Source: Stentor roeselii (taxonomy: Eukaryota; Ciliophora; Heterotrichea; Heterotrichida; Stentoridae). From it: DNA of 64,000 bases. Positions 30,820 through 41,197 of this stretch are shown here, one piece after another. Each line of letters opens with the position of its first letter. Position 1 is the first letter of the stretch. The stretch is taken from NCBI GenBank assembly GCA_006503475.1, contig RSEH01000170.1, positions 42,209 through 106,208 on the forward strand. The letters are read 5' to 3'. A model generated the notes under the pieces. It did no database searches, had not been told where the DNA came from, and was given only the letters and a program-made list of their open reading frames with translations. The translations under genes were made by a program, and so were the position numbers.

Positions 30820-33800
30820 ATGAATATTTCCACTGCTCATAAACAAGAACTTGACAACACCCAGATGGAGAATATTTACCTGGAGACATACTCCAAGTCA
30901 CCCCTGAAACAATCAAGCTTTGATAATGCAAGACTTGTTTCAAACCCATTAGCAAGTGACTTGAAGTTCCTTCCAAATACAATCTGCACCTCGAAGTACT
31001 CTTTACTTACCTGGGCTCCTAAAAGTCTTCTTCTTCAATTCCAAAGAGTAGCAAACATCTACTTTTTAATCATTTCAGTCCTCTCAGCGCAGTACTTTTC
31101 TCCTAAAAACCCTTTCACCATGGCAGGGACTTTTGGAGCAGTTTTAGTTTTCACCATGTTCAAAGAAGCTTATGAAGACTGGGCTCGTCACAAGCAGGAC
31201 AACCAGATAAACAACATGAAATGTCGAAGAATCTCGAAAATCACGAAAAACATTGAAGAAGTTTTAAGTCGTGATATAAAAGTGGGAGATATTTTATATG
31301 TGGGTCAAGATGAGTTCTTTCCAGCAGATCTGGTTTTTTTATCATCGAATGACCCGAAAGGTCTGAGTTTTGTGAATACGATGAACTTAGATGGCGAGGT
31401 GAACTTGAAGGAAAAAACATCAGTGACTGCCTTTGCCAAGATGACAGATCCAGGGAAGATAATAGAGACGATCTTTGAAATAGAATGCGATCAGCCAAAC
31501 ATCTCACTTGTGAAGTGGAACTGCAACATGACAGTCAACGGTCATGAGAAAGAGCCTCTAAACATGAAGCAACTTCTACTAAGAGGCTGTTCATTGCAAA
31601 ACACCGAGTTTATCTTCGGTGTAGTGATCTACACAGGACACGACACAAAAATAATGCTAAACAGCAAGAAAGCTCCAAGTAAGTCCAGCAATGTTCTGAG
31701 AAAAATGAATAAAATCCTATACAGTGTCTTTGCTTTTCAACTTTTTCTCTGTCTTCTTCTCGCCGGGCTGAGTATTGAGTGGATGGACCAAGAAGTTGAC
31801 CGTCATCCGTACTTAGACCTGTCTGACGGTGACAAGGGTCTTGCTTACTTCATCCAAGTCTTGACTTTTCTAGTCGCTTATTCCCATCTCATCCCTATTT
31901 CTCTCTACGTCGCTCTTGAAGTGCTTAAACTTGGCCAGGCCTTCCTCATCAGCCAGGACCTTTCCATGTTTTTCAACGACAAGCCGGCGGCTTGTCGCTC
32001 TTCTGACCTCGTCGAAGAACTTGGACAAGTCGAATTCGTCTTCAGTGATAAGACAGGAACTTTGACTTGCAATGAAATGGAGTTCAGAAGATGCTCGATC
32101 AATGGAATCGTCTACGGCTCTATGAAAGAATCATTCGCTGCTGAAGGGTCAGAGATCAAAAGAGTTTTTGACTCCTCAGGGCACTCAGAGAATGGAAAAG
32201 TCAGAAAATTCTTTGAATTCATGGCAGTTTGTCACTCAGTCTTCCCAGCACTTGACAAGAACTCAGGCGAAATCGTCCTCCAAGCGTCTTCTCCTGATGA
32301 ACTCGCTCTTGTCGACGCTTCAAAAAAAATCGGCCTTGCTTTTTTTGAGAGGTCTGAAGGAAAAGTGATGATAAAAGACTCAAGTTCAGGAAAAGTGATT
32401 TCTTGGGAAGTGCTGGTCGAGGTTCCTTTTAACTCGGATCGTAAAAGAATGTCAGTCATTGCCAGGAATAGTTCAGGGCAGGTGCTGTTGATGACCAAAG
32501 GCGCTGATTCGATGATGTTGCCCTTGCTGCAGGCCTCGATGCAGAAGGACCAGTTGTCAGGGACTTTGCTTAATTTCGCAGTGGAAGGCCTGAGGACCTT
32601 GGTGATGGGTCAGCGGGTTCTGAGTCAGGGCGAGTTCGAAGCCTGGCACAGTCAATGGAAAAGGGTTCTCCTCGGCAACGACCCTAACAAAGAGTCGAAA
32701 CTTGATGACCTCGGCGCCAGCATTGAAAAAAATTTAGAATTCGTTGGATGCTCGGCAATTGAAGACAAGTTACAAGATGGAGTCCCTGAAGCCATCGCCC
32801 TTCTCATGTCAGCAGGCATCAGGGTCTGGGTGTTAACAGGTGACAAGGAAGAAACCGCAATTGAAATAGGAAAATCTTGCAATTTACTTCAGTCACATAT
32901 GGAAACTATTAAATTGTCTTCGAAGTCTTCGGAAGATATAAAAAATAAACTGGAAAAATATGATTTAATGCACAAGTTAAAAGCAACTTCTTTCCCTGAC
33001 CTGGAAAAAAAGAAGAAAAAACTACCGAAAAAACTTGCGATTGTCATTGATGGACTTACTCTGACCTGGGTGTTAGAAGACTCTGAACTAAAAAAAACGT
33101 TTTTTAATCTTGGGTTCTTGTCAGCTTCTTGCATTTGTTGCAGAGTTTCACCCGCTCAAAAAATGCAAGTTGTCCAACTCGCCAAAAGCACTGGACCGTG
33201 GGTGACCCTGTCAATCGGAGACGGGGCGAATGACGTTTCAATGATTCAAGAAGCGCATATCGGCGTAGGGATTTCTGGAAAAGAAGGAGCCCAGGCTGTT
33301 CAAGCTGCTGATTTTTCATTTTCTCAGTTTAGGTTCTTGACAAGACTACTTCTGGCTCATGGCCGATGGGCTTATAAGAGGATTTCTTGGTTCATTTGTT
33401 ATTATTTTTACAAGAATATTGCAGTTGTTTTCACTGAAATTTGGTTCGCTTTTTTTAATGGCTTCAGTGGTCAGATCTACTTTCTTGACTGGCTTCCGAT
33501 GCTTTATAACTCGTTTTGGACCTCTTGGCCTTGCATGGTCGCGTTTTTGGTTGAGCAGGATGTTAATGCTGAGAGGAGTTTGAAGTACCCGGCACTTTAT
33601 GCTGCTGGGCAGCGGGGAATGTATTTTAATGTGAAAAGGTTTTGGATTTGGGTTGTTTTAGGAGTTTGGCATGGCACTTTGAGTTATTGGATACCGGTTT
33701 ATACTGGGTTTTATCCCTTGACTGATGATGGAAGTGTTAAACATTTGTGGTGGGTTAGCACGGTTTCTTTTAGTCTTATTATACATATTGTCACTTTGAA

Positions 33801-34125
33801 GCTTTTCCTGGAGAATATGCATTGGAACTTGTATAGCATGTAAGATTTATTTAGATTCACAGGTATATTCAGTGTTATTATTTATTACTCTAGTATTTTA
33901 ATACTAAATTCAGACTCTATTAGTAAACTAGTACAAAACGAAGCTAGAGGAGTTGTAAACGACATGCTTAGTACTGGCTATTTTTGGATTGTAATTCTTG
34001 TTGTTCCTATGTTTGCTTTAATTCCTGATTTTCTCATGATAACGTGTCAAGCTGTATTCAGGCCAACACCAGTTGACTATCATCGAAAACTAGCGGTTCA
34101 TCCAAACAAAGCATTTATAGAATAG
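30820..34125 (+). CDS. P4-type ATPase, phospholipid flippase
   Basis: 1096 aa after removing the 15-nt intron 33840-33854 (GTAAGATTTATTTAG); unspliced, the protein would lose its last membrane helix. Motifs: actuator loop NLDGEVNLKEK (usual P4 form DGETNLK; Thr is Val here), TM4 PISL in LIPISLYVALEVLK, phosphorylation site DKTGTLTCNE near residue 410, nucleotide-binding SPDELALV, hinge GDGANDVSMIQEAHIGVGI. The second exon gives TM10 (GYFWIVILVVPMFALIPDF) and the family-typical C-terminal RPTP.D. Predicted function: ATP-driven transfer of phospholipid from outer to cytosolic leaflet, usually with a CDC50 partner. Stop is TAG. Confidence 0.95.
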
Positions 34126-35614
34126 TTAAAATATCTTAAATAATAATTCTTTATTGTTTCGTTTGTTTTCCCTTGTTTTTATGGTGATGAAATCTTAAAA
34201 ATTATGGAAAATTGAATTAAACCAAATCGATTTTTTTAAATTTTTTTGTTTTCCTTTTGTAGAGTAATGATCAATTCATCAATTGATCAAAGATTTGAAT
34301 ATAATTCTCATTCTATTTTTAATAATTAAACATCAAGAATAAATATTAGCATATTAATATATTTCATAATTTTATTTTAGTTTAAAAAGAGACAAATTAG
34401 TTAATATCAAGAAGTTTAAGTATATTATGATAAATCCAGTGTAATTTAAAAGTCCATCTTAAGCCTTAGGTAATACTCGAAAATAACCCAATATTATCAA
34501 AAGCCAAATAAATGAATAAGAGTTAAATCTAAAAATTTCCTCGATTTTCAGAACAATTTCTGAATCTTCTTATGTTGAAATTAGATACTGAAAACAGCAC
34601 ACACCACATTTAACTTCCTAATATCCTTAATTGCAGATGTTATCACTCCAACCAGAAATTTCTTCACAATCATCTGGGATCCAAAATTAATGAATGCATT
34701 CCGCGGAGTTCCTCAGCTCGTAGCACCCTTTGCAGGAAAGAAATGATTTCTTGCTTTTCAGATGCCTGACAAGTTGAGTGAAAAATTCAAGCCGTTCTAT
34801 TATTAAAAATACTCTGAAATTTGATTGGTAGGTTTAAAATTCAGGGACTGTCAAAATTTTCAGTCTTTGCCAGTTATATGTAATGATCCTTATTTCTTCA
34901 CTCGTGTAAGTCTTCAGCATCCTTCATGCTTAAAATCCTCTGAAGTGCTAGGGTCACAGAAATAATTTCAATTGTGGAAGGAGTAGCTTCTTTTCGTATT
35001 CTTGATGAGAAATGCATTTTTCTACTTGTTAAGATATCCTGGATAATATTTGTTTGAACGAAGAGATCGTAATGATTTATGTTGCAATTACATACAGAAG
35101 TGATTAAATCTCATCACATTTTGAATTTTCAAGTACACGAAATTTATGTATCGGGTTAGTTAATGAACAGAATCATGCGTTTTACTTAAATTCTTTTACA
35201 TTACACTCTTCATCGCATATTTTTATTAAAGAAGGGGCAAGGAAGAAGTTTAGGAGAGGCAGGAATGGATATTGTCTGACTTAAAGATCACTAAGATTGA
35301 TAGTCGAATACAAAGAGTTGTTTGTTGTAGGTCTAAGTTGATAATGCCAAGTCTTTAAATGCAGGAATCTAAACTTAGATCGCTTTTGAGTAGAAATTTC
35401 GATATAAGATAAATTAAATCATTTTTATTGGGTTGAGGTTTTAATAGAAAATGGTTGATAGTGAGATTCAACACTGACAAATACGGATGAAAGAATTGAG
35501 AAGAGATTTTGATTTTTTGATAATTAAATTTTCAATGAAGTTAATTAGTGGGCGGATTTGATGAACTTTAAACCAATATATTAAGTGTTTATTATCTTTT
35601 TTATATTGGCGAAT
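34126..35614. other. AT-rich 1.5-kb gap with a coding-like relic and a perfect hairpin
   Basis: No intact gene. 34627-34806 (+) reads like a protein C-terminus: IIWDPKLMNAFRGVPQLVAP then, after one in-frame TGA at 34744, MPDKLSEKFKPFYY and a TAA. No GT-AG intron of 15-16 nt removes the TGA. On the minus strand, about 34904-35020 also reads as 39 open codons (EATPSTIEIISVTLALQRIL). A perfect 9-bp inverted repeat with a 4-base loop lies at 34268-34289. No RNA gene recognised. Confidence 0.45.
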
Positions 35615-36760
35615 ATGGGTCTAACTTGCAACAAACTTCAATCAGAAAACACTCCTTCTAAATCTTTAAAAACGACTGAAACATGGGCGAAGTCAGGAGG
35701 TTACGTCTTTCGACCAGCATTCCAAAACGAAATTTCCGAATCATCATACGAGAAAATTCAATTATGCTACAACATGAATTGGAGAAAACAGGAAAGTTCA
35801 ATGAAACGACGTTCCTCATACCGAGAAATCCCTTCAATCGATGAAACCTTCCTAGAGAATTTCCGAGAAAACATCCGAGAGTAAATCCCACATAGAGGAG
35901 TTCCTGACAGACTAGCCCGAGAAGTGATAAGAAAATTATTTTCACTCTACCCGAACGACCAATACTGGAAGATCCTGAAAGACAGTTTCGAAGTAATTCT
36001 TAAAAAGGGAACAATTCCAGACACCTTCTTTTCAGTCCCGACGTTCAGTTCAATCACTTCATTAGAAGAAGCAGTGCCGAAGTTTTACATAAACTCGACA
36101 GGAATAATCGCATTAAAGCGTACTTTGTGGGCACTTCACAAAGAATTCGAAAGTGTCAACTTTTGTCCTCAGCTGCCTTCTCTTATTTCCTTGCTTCTTG
36201 TTTACATGAATGAAGAAGAAGTTTTTTTACTTTGCTCTAAACTTCTCAAGGACAATAAAACGATTTTAATTCAAAATAAGGAAAAGTTTGGAGATTTTGT
36301 TAGACAAACAGTGAATGGAATCATCAGAACTGTTTTGGAACTTTCGGAGAGAGGAAAAGAACTGAATAAGATTGTTGCTGATGTTGTCAGGAAAATGTTT
36401 ATTGGGTACTTTCGAATCAACTGTCTTTTAAGACTCTTAGTCGCTGTTTTAACTGAAGGAATCGCCTTTGTTGGCAATTTTATTTGTGCGGTTTTTAATC
36501 GATTTTTAAGAGATGAAAGGATTTCTTCGTTGAAACTTCAGGAGCAGGTTAAAGTTTTTACTTTTTCTCTCCACGACATTGATTCGTTAGTTGCCCAGAG
36601 TTATAAAATAAAGATTTATGAGAAAGATCAAGCTCGTTGTTGGACTTTGTTCGAAAATCGCAGCTTTTCGGATAAAGCTGCTTCTGAGTGCTTAGGCGAA
36701 GAAATGGTAAATCATGAATTGTTAGACCAAGTTGAGAAAGTGACTCAAGACAAGTCTTAG
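35615..36760 (+). CDS. Lipid-anchored TBC (Rab-GAP-like) domain protein
   Basis: 376 aa after removing the 15-nt intron 35881-35895 (GTAAATCCCACATAG). The start is taken at the ATG at 35615 because MGLTCNK fits myristoylation and palmitoylation; the open frame upstream has no ATG. The splice joins FRENIRE to GVPDRLAREVIRKLFSLYPN, a TBC entry motif (R.GVP...R...W). Further TBC-like blocks: GIIALKRTLWALHKEFE and FCPQLPSLISLLLVYMNEEE (usual YCQGM..IA..LL..M.EEE.AF). The arginine-finger motif IxxDxxR is absent and the Gln-finger region is altered, so GAP activity is doubtful. Confidence 0.72.
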
Positions 36761-36915
36761 AATTTGATTCAATATTTAATTCTCAGAATGATATAAACTT
36801 AATAATATTTAGTTTTCGAGAAAAACCAGAAAAAGTTAAATTCAATTAACTATTCCTCTCTTAAAATAACATAAAGTTCTTTAAATCATTATCTTAAACA
36901 CCAGTTATTATCTAT

Positions 36916-37377
36916 CTACTTCTTCGGAGGACTCATAGAAGTAATTTTGCTTGAATAAGGACTTTTGCCAGTCATGGTAATATAATTACTAGCGTATTTA
37001 GTCTCAGCACAAGAAGGTTTCGAATGATTCCAAGTAGGTCTATACCTAGGCTGCTTATATTTTACCAAATCCGCATCCCATCCGACTTCTTGATTACTTG
37101 TTGCCGGGAAGGTATTTTTCGCTTTAGGAATAGCAGTGGCCTTAAGCAGTCTATCTTTCATATCATGTGTGAGTCCTTCATCGTAGTTGTTGTCCACTCG
37201 AAGCAACTCAGTTCGGTTAGGTTTTTCAGTTAAAAGCACCACTGCTTAAGTCTTACAACTATTCGGGTTCAAGGTGAAATTTTCATTTATCCTTGAAAAT
37301 TGCATTTCCTTTCGAATCGCTTCGTTGCGCCACGCGTGTTCTTCTGTCGGGTTCATTTTTCTCTGAGGTGAAGCCAT
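36916..37377 (-). CDS. CFAP144/FAM183-like ciliary protein
   Basis: 148 aa in two exons; the 15-nt intron is 37242-37256 (GTAAGACTTAAGCAG). Start is the ATG at 37377-37375 (MASPQRKMNPTEEHAWRNEA). Key blocks: RKEMQFSRINENFTLNPNS, then, across the splice, LVLLTEKPNRTELL, then PKAKNTFPATSNQEVGWDAD. This follows the FAM183 pattern (E..F..NP...L..KP ... P..K...P.T.NQEYGWD). CFAP144 is a microtubule inner protein of axonemal doublets. Identification is by eye. It is head-to-head with phosphomevalonate kinase, start codons 8 bp apart. Confidence 0.75.
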
Positions 37378-37385
37378 TTTTATAT

Positions 37386-38483
37386 ATGCTGGCTGAAAGT
37401 CACGGAAAAGTCTTGATTCTTGGAGGGTATCTGGTGCTTTTTCCTCAGTACTTTGGACTTGTTTTAACATGCTCTAGCAAGGTCAGTGCAATGTTGAAGC
37501 CTGTTCAAGGAGAAGACTTCAGTGTTTGTGTCAAGTCCAGACAGTTCAACTTGTCAAGTGAGTTCAAATCAAGTCCTTTTCAAGCTCTTTCAGAATCCAA
37601 TGTTTTTATTCTAGAGTCACTTAAAACTGCCTTTTACTTCATTTCTCAGATGAACAGTATTCGACCTGAAAGACTTGAAATTGAAGTTCATGGCGATGAA
37701 GAGTTTTACACTTGTGGAAAAACTGGACTCGGCTCTTCAGCTGCCTTGAGCACTTCGCTTGTGAAGGTCTTGATGAACTATCACGGAATCACTGACTTGG
37801 CCTTGATTCACTTCGTGGCGCAGGTGAGTCATTTCAGGGCACAGGAGAAAATTGGAAGTGGCTTTGATGTCTCTGCTGCTGTTTATGGCTCGATTTTATT
37901 CAGAAGGCATATTTCTGCCCTTGTTCCAAGACTTCTTGATAACTTAAGTGTTGAACAGGGTGAACTTCTGGAGGAAGTGCGAAAGTGGCCTGCTCCTCAA
38001 CAGTTCCGCCTTCCTCAAGGCTTTCAGGTAGTTCTTTGTTGCAATGAACAGTCAGGGGCTAACACCCGGATTCTTGTTAGAGAACTTTTGAAATGGGTTG
38101 AAGGGAATTTCGGGTATTTTGATCAGATGCAAGGATTTATTCAGGAATTTTTGAAGCTGGTTCAGGAAGAAAAGATTTTGGAATTAAGGGAATTGTCGAG
38201 AAAAGTTAAGGAATTGTTGAAAGTTATTAGTCAGTTAAGTACTGTTGAAGTCTTGCCTGAAGATGTTAAGATTGTTATGGAAAAAGTTGAGGAAAATTTA
38301 CAGGATGTTGTGTTTTCGTCGGTTCCAGGAGCTGGAGGGTATGATGCTTATTATTTTATTGTTTTTAAGAGGACTTGGGAAGAAGCTAGGGATTATCTGT
38401 TGTCTGGGTTTCCTGATTTGAAGATATTGAATGTTCGGTGTGGTGTATTTGAGACTCTCTCTAATAATGCCGAGTTAATTTAG
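37386..38483 (+). CDS. Phosphomevalonate kinase (GHMP family)
   Basis: 365 aa from the ATG at 37386. MLAESHGKVLILGGYLVLFP matches the ERG8 N-terminal motif (GK.L..GGYLVL); the open frame upstream would overlap the divergent gene. GHMP phosphate-binding motif GKTGLGSSAALSTSLV near residue 115; C-terminal SSVPGAGGYDAYYFIV is the third conserved motif. The enzyme converts mevalonate 5-phosphate to the 5-diphosphate with ATP, in the mevalonate route to isoprenoids. It is shorter than yeast ERG8 (451 aa). Stop is TAG. Confidence 0.88.
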   Translation: MLAESHGKVLILGGYLVLFPQYFGLVLTCSSKVSAMLKPVQGEDFSVCVKSRQFNLSSEFKSSPFQALSESNVFILESLKTAFYFISQMNSIRPERLEIEVHGDEEFYTCGKTGLGSSAALSTSLVKVLMNYHGITDLALIHFVAQVSHFRAQEKIGSGFDVSAAVYGSILFRRHISALVPRLLDNLSVEQGELLEEVRKWPAPQQFRLPQGFQVVLCCNEQSGANTRILVRELLKWVEGNFGYFDQMQGFIQEFLKLVQEEKILELRELSRKVKELLKVISQLSTVEVLPEDVKIVMEKVEENLQDVVFSSVPGAGGYDAYYFIVFKRTWEEARDYLLSGFPDLKILNVRCGVFETLSNNAELI

Positions 38484-38661
38484 TATATGCAAGAATTCTT
38501 TTCAAAATCTTGAATCATTTACTTTACAATAATTCGATATTATTAATAATCCTTCATTCAACCTACTAAACCTGAATAGCTCACTTTTCATTAAATTAAA
38601 TCTATCTAAAATCTTAGAAATGCAATCCTTAAAAATCCTTTATTAAATACCCCTCTAAAAT

Positions 38662-39165
38662 TCACTTCTTTCCAAAAATATTCATTTTTTTTCCCTTATT
38701 CAAGTTGACAAGGCTAGTGCTTGAAACAACAGCTACTTCACTACTCACATCCGTCGTTGTTTTCATGAGACTTTTCCTAGTTCCTTTACTAAAAAAACTA
38801 GAGCCGAGGCTAAAAGTGTTTTTGCTATGAACAAACTTTGGTGTGGTAACCTTTTCAGTCGTCTTTACTGGCGTGAATTCGCCTTGGATTACCTTGCTTT
38901 GCAAGCTTTGCTTCAGTTCTTCAAAAAGATTACTCGACTCTTCGGTGTATTGGCTTAAAAATGTTTCAGTCATTGAATTTACCTTCAAGATTCGATCTCT
39001 TGATTTGTGATGATTCTGGATTTTTAGATTAGGGTCAAGATTTTTTGAGTTTGGATGAGGAGTTAGTTCTTTTGTGACGTTCTTGAATTCCAGAAATACT
39101 CGCATGATATTTTTATGGAAAATTTTGTTGAGGAGAGTTAAATATAATTTCCTTTCCTTGTCCAT
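38662..39165 (-). CDS. Small basic protein of unknown function (167 aa)
   Basis: Intronless frame starting MDKERKLYLTLLNKIFHKN. Short helical N-terminus, then a polar Ser/Thr/Lys-rich region and a basic C-terminus (KGKKMNIFGKK). No domain recognised. Composition is more GC-rich than the flanks, which supports coding. Confidence 0.7.
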   Translation of the reverse strand: MDKERKLYLTLLNKIFHKNIMRVFLEFKNVTKELTPHPNSKNLDPNLKIQNHHKSRDRILKVNSMTETFLSQYTEESSNLFEELKQSLQSKVIQGEFTPVKTTEKVTTPKFVHSKNTFSLGSSFFSKGTRKSLMKTTTDVSSEVAVVSSTSLVNLNKGKKMNIFGKK

Positions 39166-39533
39166 GATTTTATAGTTATTATTAGAAAAGCAGCAAAAGT
39201 GTGATTTTTCTATTCATTAATACTTAGATATATAATAACAATTCTATTTTATTCATGACAATTAATTTCAGCTCAGACTTGGTAAAAGGTTTAATCAGTA
39301 AATTCTGATCATCATCCAAATTTCACCTAATCATCAATCTCAAGATACTTAAATGATTCAATATCCATTCTAGCAATATCCACATATTTTCTCATAAAAC
39401 TAAAATTCTATCTCTATAATCAGATAAACCGCGAGGCTAGAATATTTAATGAACTTTAAAATTAAAATCAAAATCATCTACTTTTCCTTCTTCCATCCAA
39501 ATTTCCTAAAGTCTTTATCCATAATTTTATAAA
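39166..39533. other. AT-rich spacer, nothing recognised
   Basis: Between two minus-strand genes. No ORF, RNA gene or repeat is supported. Confidence 0.5.
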
Positions 39534-40427
39534 TTAAATCTCAGAATAAAATTTAATCCAAGGGTTTTCCAGTGCTTCATTTGCGCTGATTCTTTTCTTC
39601 GGATCTAATTCTAAAAATTTGCTGACTAGTTCTAAAAGTTCTTTGCTTCTTCCAGTAAATTTTTCAGCGCTGATCTTGAGAGTGCTGTAGTCAGGCCTAC
39701 TGTGATTTCCTGCTTTCCTACATCGATAAGGAAAATGCCCAGTAGCCAATACAAACAAGACCACTCCAGCACTCCATAAATCAACTTTTTCATCATATGG
39801 TCCACTTCCCACTTCGGGCGCCATGTAAAGCGGAGTTCCACAGACTTCATCTGGCATGTTTGTATTAACAAAGTATGCCAGACCGAAATCTGCAATTCTG
39901 AGACTGAAACCTTCAGAATTTTCTAGTAAGATGTTTTCTAATTTCAAATCACGATGGATGATACAGTTTTCATGAAAATAAGCAAGCGCTGACAAGACTT
40001 GGTGCATTATTTTGGCCAGGTCGTTTTCATTAAAGTATTTAATGCTTTTTAATTTTTTCGATAAATTTCCACCTTCACAGTAAAGACTCGAAATATAATA
40101 AGAACTCGAGTCTTCAAGCATTTCGAAGCATTTCAAAACATTCGGATGATCCAATTTTTGAAGGATCATGAATTCAGTCGAGCAGCAGCTACTCATAAAA
40201 CTCTTTTTAATGATCTTTAGAGCTCGGTATTCATTGGCTGGGCGATAGAGACTGAGTAGGACTTCGGAAGATTTTCCAGTGCCCAGTAGACGGATCGTGA
40301 TATAATCATCAAGATTGGAGTTTTGAGACTGAATATCTTCGCTTTTGAGATGGATAATCCTTCCTGTGGTTTTTTGAATGTGGTACTCGTTCTTTTTTTG
40401 AATCCTCTGGCAAGGAATGCATCCCAT
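39534..40427 (-). CDS. Lipid-anchored Ser/Thr kinase, CAMK-like, paralogue 1
   Basis: 297 aa. N-terminus MGCIPCQ predicts double acylation. Kinase domain about 42-295: ATP loop LGTGKSSEVLL, where the third Gly of GxGxxG is Ser; Lys71 in ALKIIKK; HRD 158-160 followed by LKLEN (usual LKPEN); DFG 180-182; APE 203-205. The domain is closest in feel to CDPK/CAMK kinases, but there is no junction or EF hand; the protein ends right after subdomain XI (ENPWIKFYSEI). It shares most of its sequence with the kinase at 46227-47114 on the opposite strand. Confidence 0.93.
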   Translation of the reverse strand: MGCIPCQRIQKKNEYHIQKTTGRIIHLKSEDIQSQNSNLDDYITIRLLGTGKSSEVLLSLYRPANEYRALKIIKKSFMSSCCSTEFMILQKLDHPNVLKCFEMLEDSSSYYISSLYCEGGNLSKKLKSIKYFNENDLAKIMHQVLSALAYFHENCIIHRDLKLENILLENSEGFSLRIADFGLAYFVNTNMPDEVCGTPLYMAPEVGSGPYDEKVDLWSAGVVLFVLATGHFPYRCRKAGNHSRPDYSTLKISAEKFTGRSKELLELVSKFLELDPKKRISANEALENPWIKFYSEI

Positions 40428-41197
40428 TTTTATGTTTATTAAAAAGGCTTTAGTAGTTAATTAAGGTTTCATATGTACTAAGGTTACCACTACTGGTTAC
40501 TTGTTTAATTTTTATTTTAAGATTTAAGTAATATTTTAAAGGCCTTTTCTCTCTAATTGAAAGAGTTGTATGTTGAATAAGTAATTATAATAAGCAAGAA
40601 TTAGTTCAAATTGTTCTTTCTTAGTTTTTATTAAAACAAAAATCAAGATTTTTGAGAAACAACTTATGGAAATATTTTTTCGATATTTCTTCTATTTTTT
40701 GAGCTTTAATGAAATCTTTGTCTTGCTCTTTCATGTATTTTGAAGTTATTTGAAACATGACACATTTTATTAAACTAAGTATAATTGATCAGAATTGATT
40801 CGAAATAAAGATCTTAATTATTGAGCTCGTTTTAAGAGGCCTTTGATAAATTTTTACTCTCTTAGGATACTTTTGAAGCAAAATAGTTATATGGTCTATT
40901 TTTCTTAGTTTTTAAAATAGTTTTTTGATAAAATGTTTTCTAACTAAAAGAAATATAAGTTTTCGAGGACTATAATTCAAAATTAATGTTAAATATTCTA
41001 GAGAATGGCCTTAAATCATAAAGCAATAATCACTGTTGAATAATTTCAAATTTCACTCTATTATATCTAAAGTTAAACTCACTTATTTATACTTAAAACA
41101 ACTTCACTCTAAAATGATGATCCTCCTTCCAACGATAATCCTCTTTCCCGAACTCGAATGATCCATCCCCTCCCTTGAATCTTTCACGTCCATAAAA
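40428..41197. other. AT-rich divergent spacer, nothing recognised
   Basis: 770 bp between a minus-strand kinase and a plus-strand unknown gene. No coding stretch or RNA gene is supported. Confidence 0.5.

Noticed and set aside
37246-37470. Separate 74-aa minus-strand gene
   Set aside because: It is the first exon of the CFAP144-like gene plus an artificial upstream extension; the 15-nt intron joins it to the following frame.
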